Source: JANSXG01 sp024743075 (GTDB lineage Bacteria; Planctomycetota; Phycisphaerae; Phycisphaerales; UBA1924). Taken from it: a stretch of 64,000 nt of DNA. Numbering within the stretch: the first letter of the stretch is position 1; every line of letters starts with the position of its first letter. Made by a program: the position numbers and the translations under genes. The notes beneath the pieces are model-generated. The model saw only the letters and a list, made by a program, of their open reading frames with translations, was not told where the DNA came from and did no database searches. This document shows, piece by piece, positions 40,898 to 49,370 of the stretch. The DNA lies in assembly GCA_042140185.1 (NCBI GenBank), contig CP159477.1, forward strand, positions 372,001 through 436,000. The letters are read 5' to 3'.

Positions 40898-41527
40898 TCA
40901 CGATCCTCCCTGCTCGTCGTTGGCGGAGGCCAGCGAGTCCGGGTCGGGCACGGTGAAGCTGAAGTGCTCGGTTTCAAGGCTCATCCGGATGCCCTGGGCG
41001 GTGTGCTTGGCATCGGGAGTCACGCGCAGCGACTTCACTCGAACAAAGCCCGCGTGGCTGGAGATGAACTCGACAAACTCGACGACCGAGTCGAGCGTCC
41101 CCGCGGCGTCGACGCGCACGGTGGAGGCGAAGTCTGGCTCGGGCAGGCTCTCCGACTGCTTGTCACCCCGTCGCCGGGCCGAAGCGCGCCGGAGCGGGTT
41201 GGGGTCGAAACGCTCGATGGAGAGCCCGAATCGATTCGCGGCGTCGTGGTACGTTCGGTGGAGCGCGATCTCGTCCGACGCCTGAGAGGAACGGCTCTCG
41301 ATCGCGTGCTCGAAGCGCTCGAGCTGCTCGACCATCGCGCTCGCTTCGGTTTGCAGGCGCGTTCGCTCCGCGGCGGCCCGCGCCTCCGTTTGTGCGGCGG
41401 CGAGACTCGCCTGCCGATCGGCCCTCTCCTCGAGCCGAGGAGCGATGAACACGAACGCCCCGCCGAAGACAAGGCCGGCCACGACCACCGCGTGGGCGGC
41501 GAGATCTCTGGAACTCGACTGCGGCAT
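40898..41527 (-). CDS. PilO/GspM-like assembly platform protein
   Basis: 209 residues. Short cytoplasmic start, one transmembrane helix (AAHAVVVAGLVFGGAFVFIA, about 10-29), an Ala/Glu/Arg coiled coil (about 33-85), and a periplasmic ferredoxin-like domain ending ISSHAGFVRVKSLRVTPDAKHTAQGIRMSLETEHF. This is the standard plan of PilO and GspM, which pair with PilN/GspL in the inner-membrane ring. The start ATG overlaps the stop of the GspL-like gene (ATGA), and the stop lies one base before the ATG of the next gene. Identity to known families is low; context carries much of the call. Confidence 0.72.
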   Translation of the reverse strand: MPQSSSRDLAAHAVVVAGLVFGGAFVFIAPRLEERADRQASLAAAQTEARAAAERTRLQTEASAMVEQLERFEHAIESRSSQASDEIALHRTYHDAANRFGLSIERFDPNPLRRASARRRGDKQSESLPEPDFASTVRVDAAGTLDSVVEFVEFISSHAGFVRVKSLRVTPDAKHTAQGIRMSLETEHFSFTVPDPDSLASANDEQGGS

Positions 41528-43205
41528 CAGTCGGCCCTCCCACCCGACGCGTCGGCGATTGTTCCGGCATCCTGCAGGAGGTTCGCCGGAACGCTCGTGA
41601 ACTCGATCACGGCGGAGAAGTACTGAGCGGTTTGGTCGTCTAGAAGGGAGTTCTGCGCGTTCTCGAGGCGAACCCTCGCAATGAGCGGCGACTCGCGGTA
41701 GCGATCGATCAGGTCTCGCAGTTTGCCCGGCGTGACGCTGTTCGGGCCCGGGACGTAGCCGCGGAGGTTGCACTTGGCGGCGGTCGTGTCGCTGGTGATC
41801 TCGATATCCGTGAGGATCGCGGCGTCAGCGGAGAGCACGCAGATCTCCCGCAGGGCGGCGCTCATGTCGGCGTGTGTGCCGATGGAGTTCGAGACGGCGC
41901 GGATGGTCGCTCGCACGGCGGCGGCGCGTCCAGAGGCCTCTTCGGGATCGACACGGGCGGTTTCGGGCGTCGGCGCTCTCGCGCCGCCTTGGGCTGCGGC
42001 GCGGAGGACGCCTCGCTCGAGAGCAATGCGGTGGCCCCAGCGCCGAGCAGAACAGCGGCGGCAGAGCCCGCGTAGAGAGCGTTTCGCAGCGAATTCCGAG
42101 CGGCGGTCGCCGACGACGCGCGTTCGCGCAGCGAAACCCGCAGACCGTGTCTCCAGGCGTCCGCGGCGTGCGCTATGTCGAAGCCGCCGTCGGTCTGTGA
42201 TGAGCCGTCGGAGAAGCAGGGGCATTCCAACTCGGCGCCGAACGCGGCGTCGAGCCTGGGGATGAGAGCTCCGGACCCGCTGATGAGGATGTTCGGGGAA
42301 TGATCCGACTCGGGCAGACCGAAGCGGATGGACTGACGGACTTCGACGACCAGCCGCTGGAGCGCGGGCTGGATGGCCGGGAGGATGTCTGAGGCGCAGT
42401 ACGTTTGTCCGTCCACCTCGAACGCGTCCCCGCGTTGGGGCAGCCCGAATCCGAACAGCAATCGCTCAGCGACGGCGTGAGCATCGGACGGCGAAGTCGC
42501 TTCGATGGCGGCGGCGAGCGCATCCGCGAGTCGATCGGTTCCGAAATCGACATGGCGGACCAGCAGGAGGCGCTGTCGGTGTGCCGCGACGATGATGGAT
42601 CGTGATTGACCGAAGAGCACAGAGATGAGCGGCTCGGCGCTCTTCGAGTGCGCGATCGCGGAGTCGACGGCTCTGCTCAGCAACGCGGCTTCGATCGGAA
42701 CGAATGTGGCGCCGGTGGCACCCGCGCGGTCAAAGCATTCGCGGAGGCGATGCAGCGCTTCGTCGGTGTCGGCGCATACGACGACATGCCGGCGTTTGGA
42801 TCCGCCGCTCCGATCGCGATCGATCGGCTGCACGGACCACGGGTTCGAATCGATGTCGAACGACGCCATGTCCGAGAGCGACATACGGGCGGCGCTGGTC
42901 GTGTCGCGCACCTGCGTCGGGCACGAGAAGAGGCTGGATACGCCGGTCGGCGACTGGTAGAAGACGGTGGGATTGCTCGAGTCGCAGCCGAGCTGCGTGC
43001 TCATCGAGTCGATCAGACCCGCGATGTCCGCGGGATCACCCTGCCAGAGGTTCTCCATCGGTGCGGCGTCCAAGCGCTGGCTGAGGCAGCAAGGCGCCGA
43101 ACGCGCCACGCGGAGCAGACTCATGCGTGACGGCGAAACTTCGATGAACAGTCCTGAACGTCCCAAGTCTTGCCTCCAAGAACACTCTTCGTCGCTATCG
43201 GCCAT
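41527..43205 (-). CDS. GspL-like (PilM-PilN fusion) assembly platform protein (frameshifted)
   Basis: The first frame encodes an actin-like PilM/GspL cytoplasmic domain: SGLFIEVSPSRMSLLRV, LISVLFGQSRSIIVAAHRQ, ILISGSGALIPRLDAAFG and FDIAHAADAWRHGLRV, followed by a transmembrane helix (LYAGSAAAVLLGAGATALL). The frame then ends in nonsense, while an overlapping frame supplies a periplasmic PilN/GspL-like domain (ARVDPEEASGRAAAVRATI...AAILTDIEITSDTTAAKCNLRGYV). One missing base between about 41960 and 42010 explains this; the repaired protein has about 559 residues. The fusion of PilM and PilN functions is what defines GspL, so the system is closer to type II secretion here. The start at 43205 is tentative. 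Confidence 0.72.
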
Positions 43206-43253
43206 ATGGAGGTCGGTCTTGGTCCTCGTTCGGTGGTTGGCTGGAATTTCCGG

Positions 43254-43613
43254 CTACTCGAGCCGGATCCGGATAACTCTCCTTGCCAGCCCGCTGATGC
43301 CCGTTATCTCGGCGGTGAGCGGCAGGGTTTCGGCATCGGTCTGGATGTCGATGGTCTGGCCCGACGGGAGAACACGACTGCCCGAGGGAACCGCTCGTCC
43401 CGCAGAAACCTCGCCGATCACGAGGGCGGCGCCGGACTCGGCCGCGTGGAGCGCACGCATCGACTCGAATCGGTGGGCGACGATGGATGCGTCGTCTGCT
43501 CCGGCGACAAGCGAGCCGACGATGACGAAGTTCAGCAGGGCGATCACGGCGATCGCGGCTGCGAGCGCGGCGGCCCGGCGGCGAGGGCTTGTGGGAACGA
43601 AGCGAACGATCAT
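43254..43613 (-). CDS. Short PilX/GspK-like minor pseudopilin
   Basis: 119 residues: basic N-terminus, one hydrophobic helix (AAALAAAIAVIALLNFVIVGSLVAG cut by no charged residue, roughly 14-38), then FESMRALHAAESGAALVIGE, the A-x-A-E-x-G pattern that follows the helix in PilX and GspK. It has no normal prepilin peptidase motif and is less than half the length of GspK, ending after a small beta domain. ATGA overlap with the J gene shows it belongs to the operon. It could be a reduced tip protein. Confidence 0.6.
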   Translation of the reverse strand: MIVRFVPTSPRRRAAALAAAIAVIALLNFVIVGSLVAGADDASIVAHRFESMRALHAAESGAALVIGEVSAGRAVPSGSRVLPSGQTIDIQTDAETLPLTAEITGISGLARRVIRIRLE

Positions 43614-44137
43614 GATCCGCTCCTCAGACTGCTGCGGAGGAAGAGACGGGTCGTCAGTTCGCCGGTCCCGGCATCGATTGACATCTCTACCAAGCGCGCG
43701 GTTCCGGGATCGTCACCGGCGCCGGGGTCCAGCGCGGCAACGCCGGGCGGACCGTCCGGGAACAACCGGAAGACGACCGAATCGACCGGATCGAGCAGCG
43801 TCGCCGCCGCTTGTCCCGGTCGAGTCAGCAAGAGGGCGGAGCCCTGCAGCTCGACCAGAAGCCCGGACTCGAACTCGAGCGAGGTATCGGTCGCGCTGAT
43901 GATGCTGCTCGGCGCGGACCCGTCGCTCGGGCCCGGCTGACGCCTGATCTCGTGGGAGAGTGTCTGGATGGCCAGGCTGACCCTGTCGACGGTGCGCCGG
44001 CCGTCGTCGGCGACGGTGTAAGCATCGGTTGCGGCGTAGAGCACCGTCGAGAGCACCGCGCTGATGGTGGCGATGATCACCATGACCGCGAGTGTCTCGA
44101 TCAGCGTGAAACCGAACTTCGATGATCGGCGGCTCAT
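43610..44137 (-). CDS. GspJ-like minor pseudopilin
   Basis: 175 residues starting MSRRSSKFG with peptidase cleavage before FTLIETLAVMVIIATISAV; Glu5 of the mature protein is present. The remainder (SLAIQTLSHEIRRQPG, FESGLLVELQGSALLLTR) matches the broad type II J / PilW architecture. The ATG at 44137 forms ATGA with the stop of the preceding gene. Order G-H-I-J-K supports the letter. Confidence 0.75.
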   Translation of the reverse strand: MSRRSSKFGFTLIETLAVMVIIATISAVLSTVLYAATDAYTVADDGRRTVDRVSLAIQTLSHEIRRQPGPSDGSAPSSIISATDTSLEFESGLLVELQGSALLLTRPGQAAATLLDPVDSVVFRLFPDGPPGVAALDPGAGDDPGTARLVEMSIDAGTGELTTRLFLRSSLRSGS

Positions 44138-44607
44138 GGTGTCGGGTCCGTCACGAGAAACGTGATGGGCGCGTTCCGCTGGCCGCCACCCGGGGCGTTC
44201 CATTCCACGGTGACCGTGATCTGACGGTAGATGTCCTGGTCGGGATCGCCGCTGGTGGAGAGCGACTCGGAGATCAGCGGACCGATATCGACCGTCGCGT
44301 CTAAGCCCGCGTTCTCGAACGGAGCGATGGCTTGGTCGAGGCGAGCGAACAGGCCCGTATCCGCGTCGTTCAGGTAGGCTTCGTCGTCAGCGAGGGCGTC
44401 CATCCCGAGCTGCGGATCGTCGCTGGCGACATCGGCAAGGATCTGCTCGATGAGCATGTTGCCCAGCCAGGCTGCGCGGGTTGACATAGTCGTCTCGGCG
44501 CGCGCGACCGTGGCGTCGTGAATCAGCGCGAGCGTGGCCGGCACTGCGATGGACAGCACGACCATCGCGATGATCGCTTCGATCAGAGTGAAGGCGCGAC
44601 GCGTCAT
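44134..44607 (-). CDS. GspI-like minor pseudopilin with Ala at the cleavage site
   Basis: 157 residues: MTRRA then FTLIEAIIAMVVLSIAVPATLAL. The residue before the cleavage point is Ala instead of Gly, a change prepilin peptidases tolerate poorly but sometimes accept; Glu5 is kept. The rest (MLIEQILADVASDDP, DIYRQITVTVEW) fits GspI/PilV. ATGA overlaps join it to the genes on both sides. Confidence 0.75.
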   Translation of the reverse strand: MTRRAFTLIEAIIAMVVLSIAVPATLALIHDATVARAETTMSTRAAWLGNMLIEQILADVASDDPQLGMDALADDEAYLNDADTGLFARLDQAIAPFENAGLDATVDIGPLISESLSTSGDPDQDIYRQITVTVEWNAPGGGQRNAPITFLVTDPTP

Positions 44608-45158
44608 CTCGCAATCACCCCTGTTGAGGGTTGGACCCGCAGCTCCATACCACTGCCGACGCGCACGAGGTACTCGACGGTCAGGTCGACAGGGTTCTCG
44701 CCCGTCGCGTTCCGTGACTGTGGTGAGCCGTTGAAGTCGAACCAGATCTCACTGATGCCCGAAGACTGAAGGGAGCCGGACTCGCCCGCGGAGTCAAGCG
44801 AAGCGCCGGGGAAGGAGGCGACGACGGCGAGGTCGATCGGCTGACCGGTCCCGACGCGATTGACCGGTACCGTGGTCCCCGGTGTGGTCCCGACCGAACG
44901 GATCGAGACCCGCTGTTCGTCAAGGTCGATGCGTGCGGCGGTCGGCAGGCCGGTCGAACCGGCGTGAGCCTGCGCGAACCGGATCATCCGGTCGCATTCG
45001 TTCAGCAGTGCCGCGTCTCGGGCGCGGTCGAGCCGGCCGAGGGCCGGGATCGCGGTGGCGGAGAGCAGACCGACGAGAAGGATCACGCTCAACAGCTCGA
45101 TGAGCGTGAACCCGTTCCGGCGCGGCAGCAACGACGTTGCGTGAATCGGGTGCGGCAT
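44604..45158 (-). CDS. GspH-like minor pseudopilin
   Basis: 184 residues. A 16-residue leader with RRNG is followed by FTLIELLSVILLVGLLSATAIPAL, a full prepilin signature. The globular part includes ECDRMIRFAQAHAGSTGLPTAARIDLDEQRVSI, the H/FimT-type strand pattern. It lies 60 bases after the major pseudopilin gene and overlaps the next gene by ATGA. Confidence 0.78.
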   Translation of the reverse strand: MPHPIHATSLLPRRNGFTLIELLSVILLVGLLSATAIPALGRLDRARDAALLNECDRMIRFAQAHAGSTGLPTAARIDLDEQRVSIRSVGTTPGTTVPVNRVGTGQPIDLAVVASFPGASLDSAGESGSLQSSGISEIWFDFNGSPQSRNATGENPVDLTVEYLVRVGSGMELRVQPSTGVIAR

Positions 45159-45218
45159 GGATGCTCGTCCGATGCGTAGCGAGTGGATCGAACGTCTCAG
45201 CGCCGATCTGTCGGCTGC

Positions 45219-45704
45219 TCAGAGTTCGTTGGCGGTGAAGTAGTCGCCGGCATCGTCCTGAACCCGAGTCTCATCGTCTGTGTTCGCGTAGAAGACGGCG
45301 ACGGGCGGGTCGGCGGCGTTGTCGACGTAGTAGCACCAGCCGGAAACCGTGGTCTGCACCGTGCGATCCGCGGCCTGCAGGTCATCGGCGGCGATCACCG
45401 TTGTCAGCCCGTTGTAGGGGTTTGCTGGGATGCCTTCCTGCATCACGCCACCGACGGTGGTCAGTTCCACGAGCGTGGGATAGCGACCGTTGCCGTCGAT
45501 GCTCTCGTTTGCGAAGAAGTTCGCGATGGCGGTTCGAACCCCGCCCAGAGAGCCTTGGATCGACGAGGTGCGAGCCCGCTCGGAGTAGTCGATGTACTTC
45601 GGCAGCGCAACCCCCGACAGGATTGCAAGCACGACCAGCACCGCGATCAGTTCGATCAGGGTAAAGCCCTTGCGGACACGGCTTGCGACTTTCGAAACGG
45701 CCAT
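45219..45704 (-). CDS. gspG: GspG-like major pseudopilin
   Basis: 161 residues from the ATG at 45704 (AGGAGAG eight bases upstream). Leader MAVSKVASRVRKG, then FTLIELIAVLVVLAILSGVALPKYIDYSERAR, the helix of major pilins and GspG with Glu5. The C-terminal part has ANPYNGLTTV and SGWCYYVDN. A 118-base gap before it, the only large one in the operon, is AT-rich and likely carries an extra promoter, as expected for the major subunit. The upstream in-frame Met at 45779 is rejected since it would lengthen the leader beyond normal. Confidence 0.83.
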   Translation of the reverse strand: MAVSKVASRVRKGFTLIELIAVLVVLAILSGVALPKYIDYSERARTSSIQGSLGGVRTAIANFFANESIDGNGRYPTLVELTTVGGVMQEGIPANPYNGLTTVIAADDLQAADRTVQTTVSGWCYYVDNAADPPVAVFYANTDDETRVQDDAGDYFTANEL

Positions 45705-45822
45705 CTGTTCTCTCCTATTCAATGGGCCACTCAGTGTCGCGACTGCCCTGGACGCTACATTCGTATCGGCCCACTTCATGCCCCGCTAAAATGTAGATGA
45801 TGATTTTGGACCATATTGAGCC

Positions 45823-47034
45823 TCAGCCAACGATGCTGGCCATGTCCCACATGGGCAGGAAGATGGCCAGAGCGACGATCAGAACGACGATGGTCAGTGC
45901 GGCGATGAGGACAGGTTCGATAACCGTGGAGAGGTTTTTTGCCTTGTGCCTCGTCTCGCGGCTGTAGTGGCGGGTGAGGATCTCGCACATCTTCGGCAAC
46001 TCCGCCGCCTCCTCGCCCGCCGAGAGCAGCTGTTTCGTGAAGCCGGTGAGGTACGAGCAGGCGGGAAGGGCGTCGCGAAGGCGTCCGCCACGCCGAACCT
46101 GGTCAGCCAGTTTCTTCATGTCCGCTTCGAGCAGGGGCGCGCCCGTCGCTCTCCCGGCCATGCCGATGCAATCGAGCAGACCGACGCCCGACCGGAGCGC
46201 GATTCCGAAGACGCCGGCGAACCGTGAGATCGACATCCCGATGAGCACATCGCGTAGCACCGGGACCCGGTGAAACAGCACATCGACACGCTGGCGGAAC
46301 GATTCACGCCTCCATCCGACGCGCGCCGCGAGTATGAGTGAGAGCAATCCGCCGAGGCAAAGGTACCAGTACGCCTTGATCGACTCTCCCACGGTCATGA
46401 GCACAACCGTGAGAAGGGGCAGGTCGACGCCTCGCGCCTCGAACATGCTCGCGAAGCGCGGAACCACGAACGTGACGAGGAACAGCGTGGCGACGGTCAG
46501 CGTGACCACCACGGTTGCCGGATACAGCGCTGCGCCGCGGATCAGGCGGCGCATCTCACCCTGGTCCTCGACCGATTCGGCGAGGTGGGCGAGCACGCTG
46601 ATCATGTTGCCAGACAACTCGGCGGCGCGCACGGTCTCCAGGTAGACGGATCCGAACACGGCTCGGTGGCGATCGAGGGCATCGGTGATACTTCGTCCGG
46701 ACTGCACTTCACGCGCGAGATCACGAGCGATGTCGGCGATGCCCGGGTGTGACGTCTGGTCGGCGATGGAACTGAACGCGGAGACCACTGGGATCCGCGC
46801 TTCGAGGAGCACGCTGAGCTGGTATGTGAAGTGCGCGATCTCCTGGGGGCGGATGCGCTTGCCGAACATTCCGGCGAACGAGAGCTTCGCCTTCGGTTTG
46901 CGGATTTTGGTCGGAACCAGACCGTCCGACGCCAGACGCCGGTACGCCTCTTGCCGGTTCGCCGCGGACACGACCCCGCGTTGCGGTCGACCGTCGCGAC
47001 CGACCGCGATGTACTCGAAAGATAGCGCGCTCAC
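45823..47034 (-). CDS. gspF: GspF/PilC-type inner-membrane platform protein
   Basis: 403 residues with two T2SSF domains. Start FEYIAVGRDGRPQRGVVSA; first domain around FTYQLSVLLEARIPVVSAF; transmembrane helices near 170-195, 225-245 and 370-395; second domain FAGVFGIALRSGVGLLDCIG; end VLIVALAIFLPMWDMASIVG. This is the platform that couples the ATPase to pseudopilin assembly. ATGA overlap with the ATPase gene. Confidence 0.9.
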   Translation of the reverse strand: MSALSFEYIAVGRDGRPQRGVVSAANRQEAYRRLASDGLVPTKIRKPKAKLSFAGMFGKRIRPQEIAHFTYQLSVLLEARIPVVSAFSSIADQTSHPGIADIARDLAREVQSGRSITDALDRHRAVFGSVYLETVRAAELSGNMISVLAHLAESVEDQGEMRRLIRGAALYPATVVVTLTVATLFLVTFVVPRFASMFEARGVDLPLLTVVLMTVGESIKAYWYLCLGGLLSLILAARVGWRRESFRQRVDVLFHRVPVLRDVLIGMSISRFAGVFGIALRSGVGLLDCIGMAGRATGAPLLEADMKKLADQVRRGGRLRDALPACSYLTGFTKQLLSAGEEAAELPKMCEILTRHYSRETRHKAKNLSTVIEPVLIAALTIVVLIVALAIFLPMWDMASIVG

Positions 47035-48740
47035 GCCGCGGCCCTCCGTTCATCGGCAACGGCCTGAGTTTCGGCGATCATCGCGACGCGGTCGACCTCA
47101 TCGAGCGTCGTGAGTCCGAGGCGCGCCTTGCGCAGCCCGTCCCGCCACATCGGCCCGAAGCAACCCGGCTGCGGGCGTGACGCATGGAATGCGAGCGCGC
47201 CGATCTCGTTCGTCGGCGCGCCGGATTCCACGAGGCTCCCGACCGCGCCGGTCATGCGGATCAGCTCGTATATGCCCGTCCTACCGCGATACCCGCTCCC
47301 CGAGCACCGGGCGCAGCCCCGACCGCTGCGGAACGACGCATCATCAGAGACGATCCCGAATCGTTGCAGCAGCGTCTGGTCCGGCTGCTGACTGGTCGCG
47401 CAGTCGGAGCACACCGTACGGACCAGGCGTTGGGCGAGTACGCCGAGCAGGCTGGAGTTGATGACGAACGGCGGCACCTCAAGGTCCTGGAGCCGGGCGA
47501 CGGCCCCCGGGGCGTCGTTGGTGTGCAGCGTGCTCAGCACGAGGTGGCCGGTCAGCGATGCCTGCATGGCGATCATCGCAGTCTCGCTGTCACGGATCTC
47601 GCCGAGCAGCACGATGTCGGGGTCCTGACGCAGGATGGAGTGCAGAGCCCCGGCGAAAGTGAGGCCGATCTCGGCGTTGGTCTGAACCTGACGCACGCCG
47701 TGCATGCGAATCTCGACGGGGTCCTCGATCGTCATGATGTTGCGATCGGGCGAGTTCAGTCTCTTCAGGGCCGTGTAGAGCGTCGATGTTTTGCCTGACC
47801 CGGTCGGGCCGGTGACGAGGAACATGCCGTGAGGGTGCCCGATGATCTCGCCGATGGAATCGGCCATGTCTTCGGCGATGCCGAGTTCGGCGAAGTCGAG
47901 GATCTGGCCGTGCGGGCGCAGGATACGCATGACCACGTTCTCACCGTTCACGGTGGGGATCGTGGAGAGGCGGATCTCGTACTGCTCGCCCTGGTGGGTC
48001 GTGCGGAACTTGCCGTCCTGCGGGCGCCGGGTCTGGGTGAGGTCGAGATTGGCCATGACCTTCAGGCGCTGCACCACCCCGGTGTGGGCCGACAGCGGCG
48101 GCCCCTGACGGTTCTGCAGGCGCCCGTCGATGCGGTAGCGCAGCTGCAGTTCGTGCTCGCACGGGCTGATGTGGATGTCTGAGGACTCGGCCTCGATCGC
48201 GTCGGCGATGATCTGAGTGACCGCGCGGACGATCGGCTCTTCCTTCGTCGATTCCTCCAGCTCGCTCTCATCGCTCTTGCGCTGGACCGCACCGTCGCTG
48301 CTCGAGACGAGGCTGTACGACTTGGAGATGATCGACCGAATCGTCGTCTCTTCGCAGAGTACCGGATCGATCTCTGCCCGCAGAATGCGCCGGAGCTGGT
48401 CGATCGCCTTGAGGTTGAGCGGGTCGGACATCCCCACCGTGATGACGCCGTCGCCGACGAACAGCGGGAACGCGACGGCCTGCTCGGCCACCGAGCGTGG
48501 GAGCAATGTGGCGTTATTGATGTCGACCTCATACTGCTCGGCATCGACGAACGGGTACTCGCACAGGATCGCTCTCGCCAGAGCCAGATCCCGCCCGGTG
48601 ACCGTTCCGTTGGCGAGGAGCGCCTCTTCGACGCTGCCCCCCGATGCCCTCGCCTGTTCGCGAGCCTTTGTGATTTCCTGCTCCGTGGCGAACGCCTCTT
48701 CCACGAGGCAGCGCATCAGATAGTCGGTTGATCCGAGCAT
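47031..48740 (-). CDS. gspE: GspE/PilB-type assembly ATPase
   Basis: 569 residues. N-terminal MshEN-like domain (about 1-130), then the AAA+ core: SDIHISPCEHELQLRYRIDG, Walker A GPTGSGKT (311-318), the Asp box LLGEIRDSETAMIA, the His box LVLSTLHTNDAPGA, and a tetracysteine zinc site (CSDC...CARC). It powers pseudopilus or pilus extension; PilT-like retraction ATPases lack the N-terminal domain, and none is seen here. The ATG overlaps the stop of the PilZ gene (ATGA). Confidence 0.92.
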   Translation of the reverse strand: MLGSTDYLMRCLVEEAFATEQEITKAREQARASGGSVEEALLANGTVTGRDLALARAILCEYPFVDAEQYEVDINNATLLPRSVAEQAVAFPLFVGDGVITVGMSDPLNLKAIDQLRRILRAEIDPVLCEETTIRSIISKSYSLVSSSDGAVQRKSDESELEESTKEEPIVRAVTQIIADAIEAESSDIHISPCEHELQLRYRIDGRLQNRQGPPLSAHTGVVQRLKVMANLDLTQTRRPQDGKFRTTHQGEQYEIRLSTIPTVNGENVVMRILRPHGQILDFAELGIAEDMADSIGEIIGHPHGMFLVTGPTGSGKTSTLYTALKRLNSPDRNIMTIEDPVEIRMHGVRQVQTNAEIGLTFAGALHSILRQDPDIVLLGEIRDSETAMIAMQASLTGHLVLSTLHTNDAPGAVARLQDLEVPPFVINSSLLGVLAQRLVRTVCSDCATSQQPDQTLLQRFGIVSDDASFRSGRGCARCSGSGYRGRTGIYELIRMTGAVGSLVESGAPTNEIGALAFHASRPQPGCFGPMWRDGLRKARLGLTTLDEVDRVAMIAETQAVADERRAAA

Positions 48741-49189
48741 CAGGCGGCCTCCCCATCAGCGTTCCGAGCGGCCGCGATCGCCGCGAGGACATCCTCGACG
48801 GCCTGCTGCAGTTTCGGCGTCGGATCCACGAACGAACAGCCCAGCGCGTATCGCGGCTCGCGGGAACTCATGCGACTCCGCATCACCCGCACTCGCGCAT
48901 CGAACTCCGGAAGGCCGACCGAGTTGTCGGCGTACAACCGCACCCGGAGGGTCGTCTGGCGGGGTAGGAAGTGGGGGGATTCCACGCCCAGGCCGCCCTG
49001 GCCCACGTCCGACAGGAGCGCGTTGAACGCGCCCATCGCGCCCGACGAGCGGCTGAGTTTCACGGCGACAGGTCCCGTTTCATCGATGCTGACCTTGATG
49101 GGCAGCGCGAGTTCGTGTCGCTCAAAGCGACGGACGGTCAGGCCGCCAGATGGCGTGGGTGGCGTGTGCCTCGGTTGGTCCGTTGGCAT
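48740..49189 (-). CDS. PilZ domain protein heading the pseudopilus operon
   Basis: 149 residues. Arg motif VRRFERHELALPIKVS and a degenerate strand motif LSDVGQGGLGVES (DVGQGG for DxSxxG), then VRLYADNSVGLPEFDARVRVMRS and YALGCSFVDPTPKL. It is the first gene of the eleven-gene operon and is translationally coupled to the ATPase, so it may act as the c-di-GMP input of the machine, as PilZ or MshE-type control does elsewhere. The changed signature leaves open whether it binds c-di-GMP strongly. Confidence 0.8.
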   Translation of the reverse strand: MPTDQPRHTPPTPSGGLTVRRFERHELALPIKVSIDETGPVAVKLSRSSGAMGAFNALLSDVGQGGLGVESPHFLPRQTTLRVRLYADNSVGLPEFDARVRVMRSRMSSREPRYALGCSFVDPTPKLQQAVEDVLAAIAAARNADGEAA

Positions 49190-49328
49190 CGTTCGGGTCT
49201 CCGGATGGCGGTCACGGGAAGGTCTTCCTCGCCTCTGCGAATCGACCGGATCGGACGCCGTCCGAACGAGAGACCCGAAAGCGGACCCGAGGCGGACCCT
49301 CGGTGCGGGGCACACCATCCGCGCAACC

Positions 49329-49356
49329 GGTATAACCGGACTCCGAGGCCCGATAA
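49329..49356 (-). promoter_or_regulatory. Candidate promoter of the pseudopilus operon
   Basis: On the minus strand TTATCG (49351-49356) and TATACC (49329-49334) are 16 bases apart. TATACC lies in the inverted repeat CCGGTTATACCGG, a possible operator. The PilZ ATG is about 140 bases downstream. Confidence 0.4.
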
Positions 49357-49370
49357 CCCACCTTCTCCGG

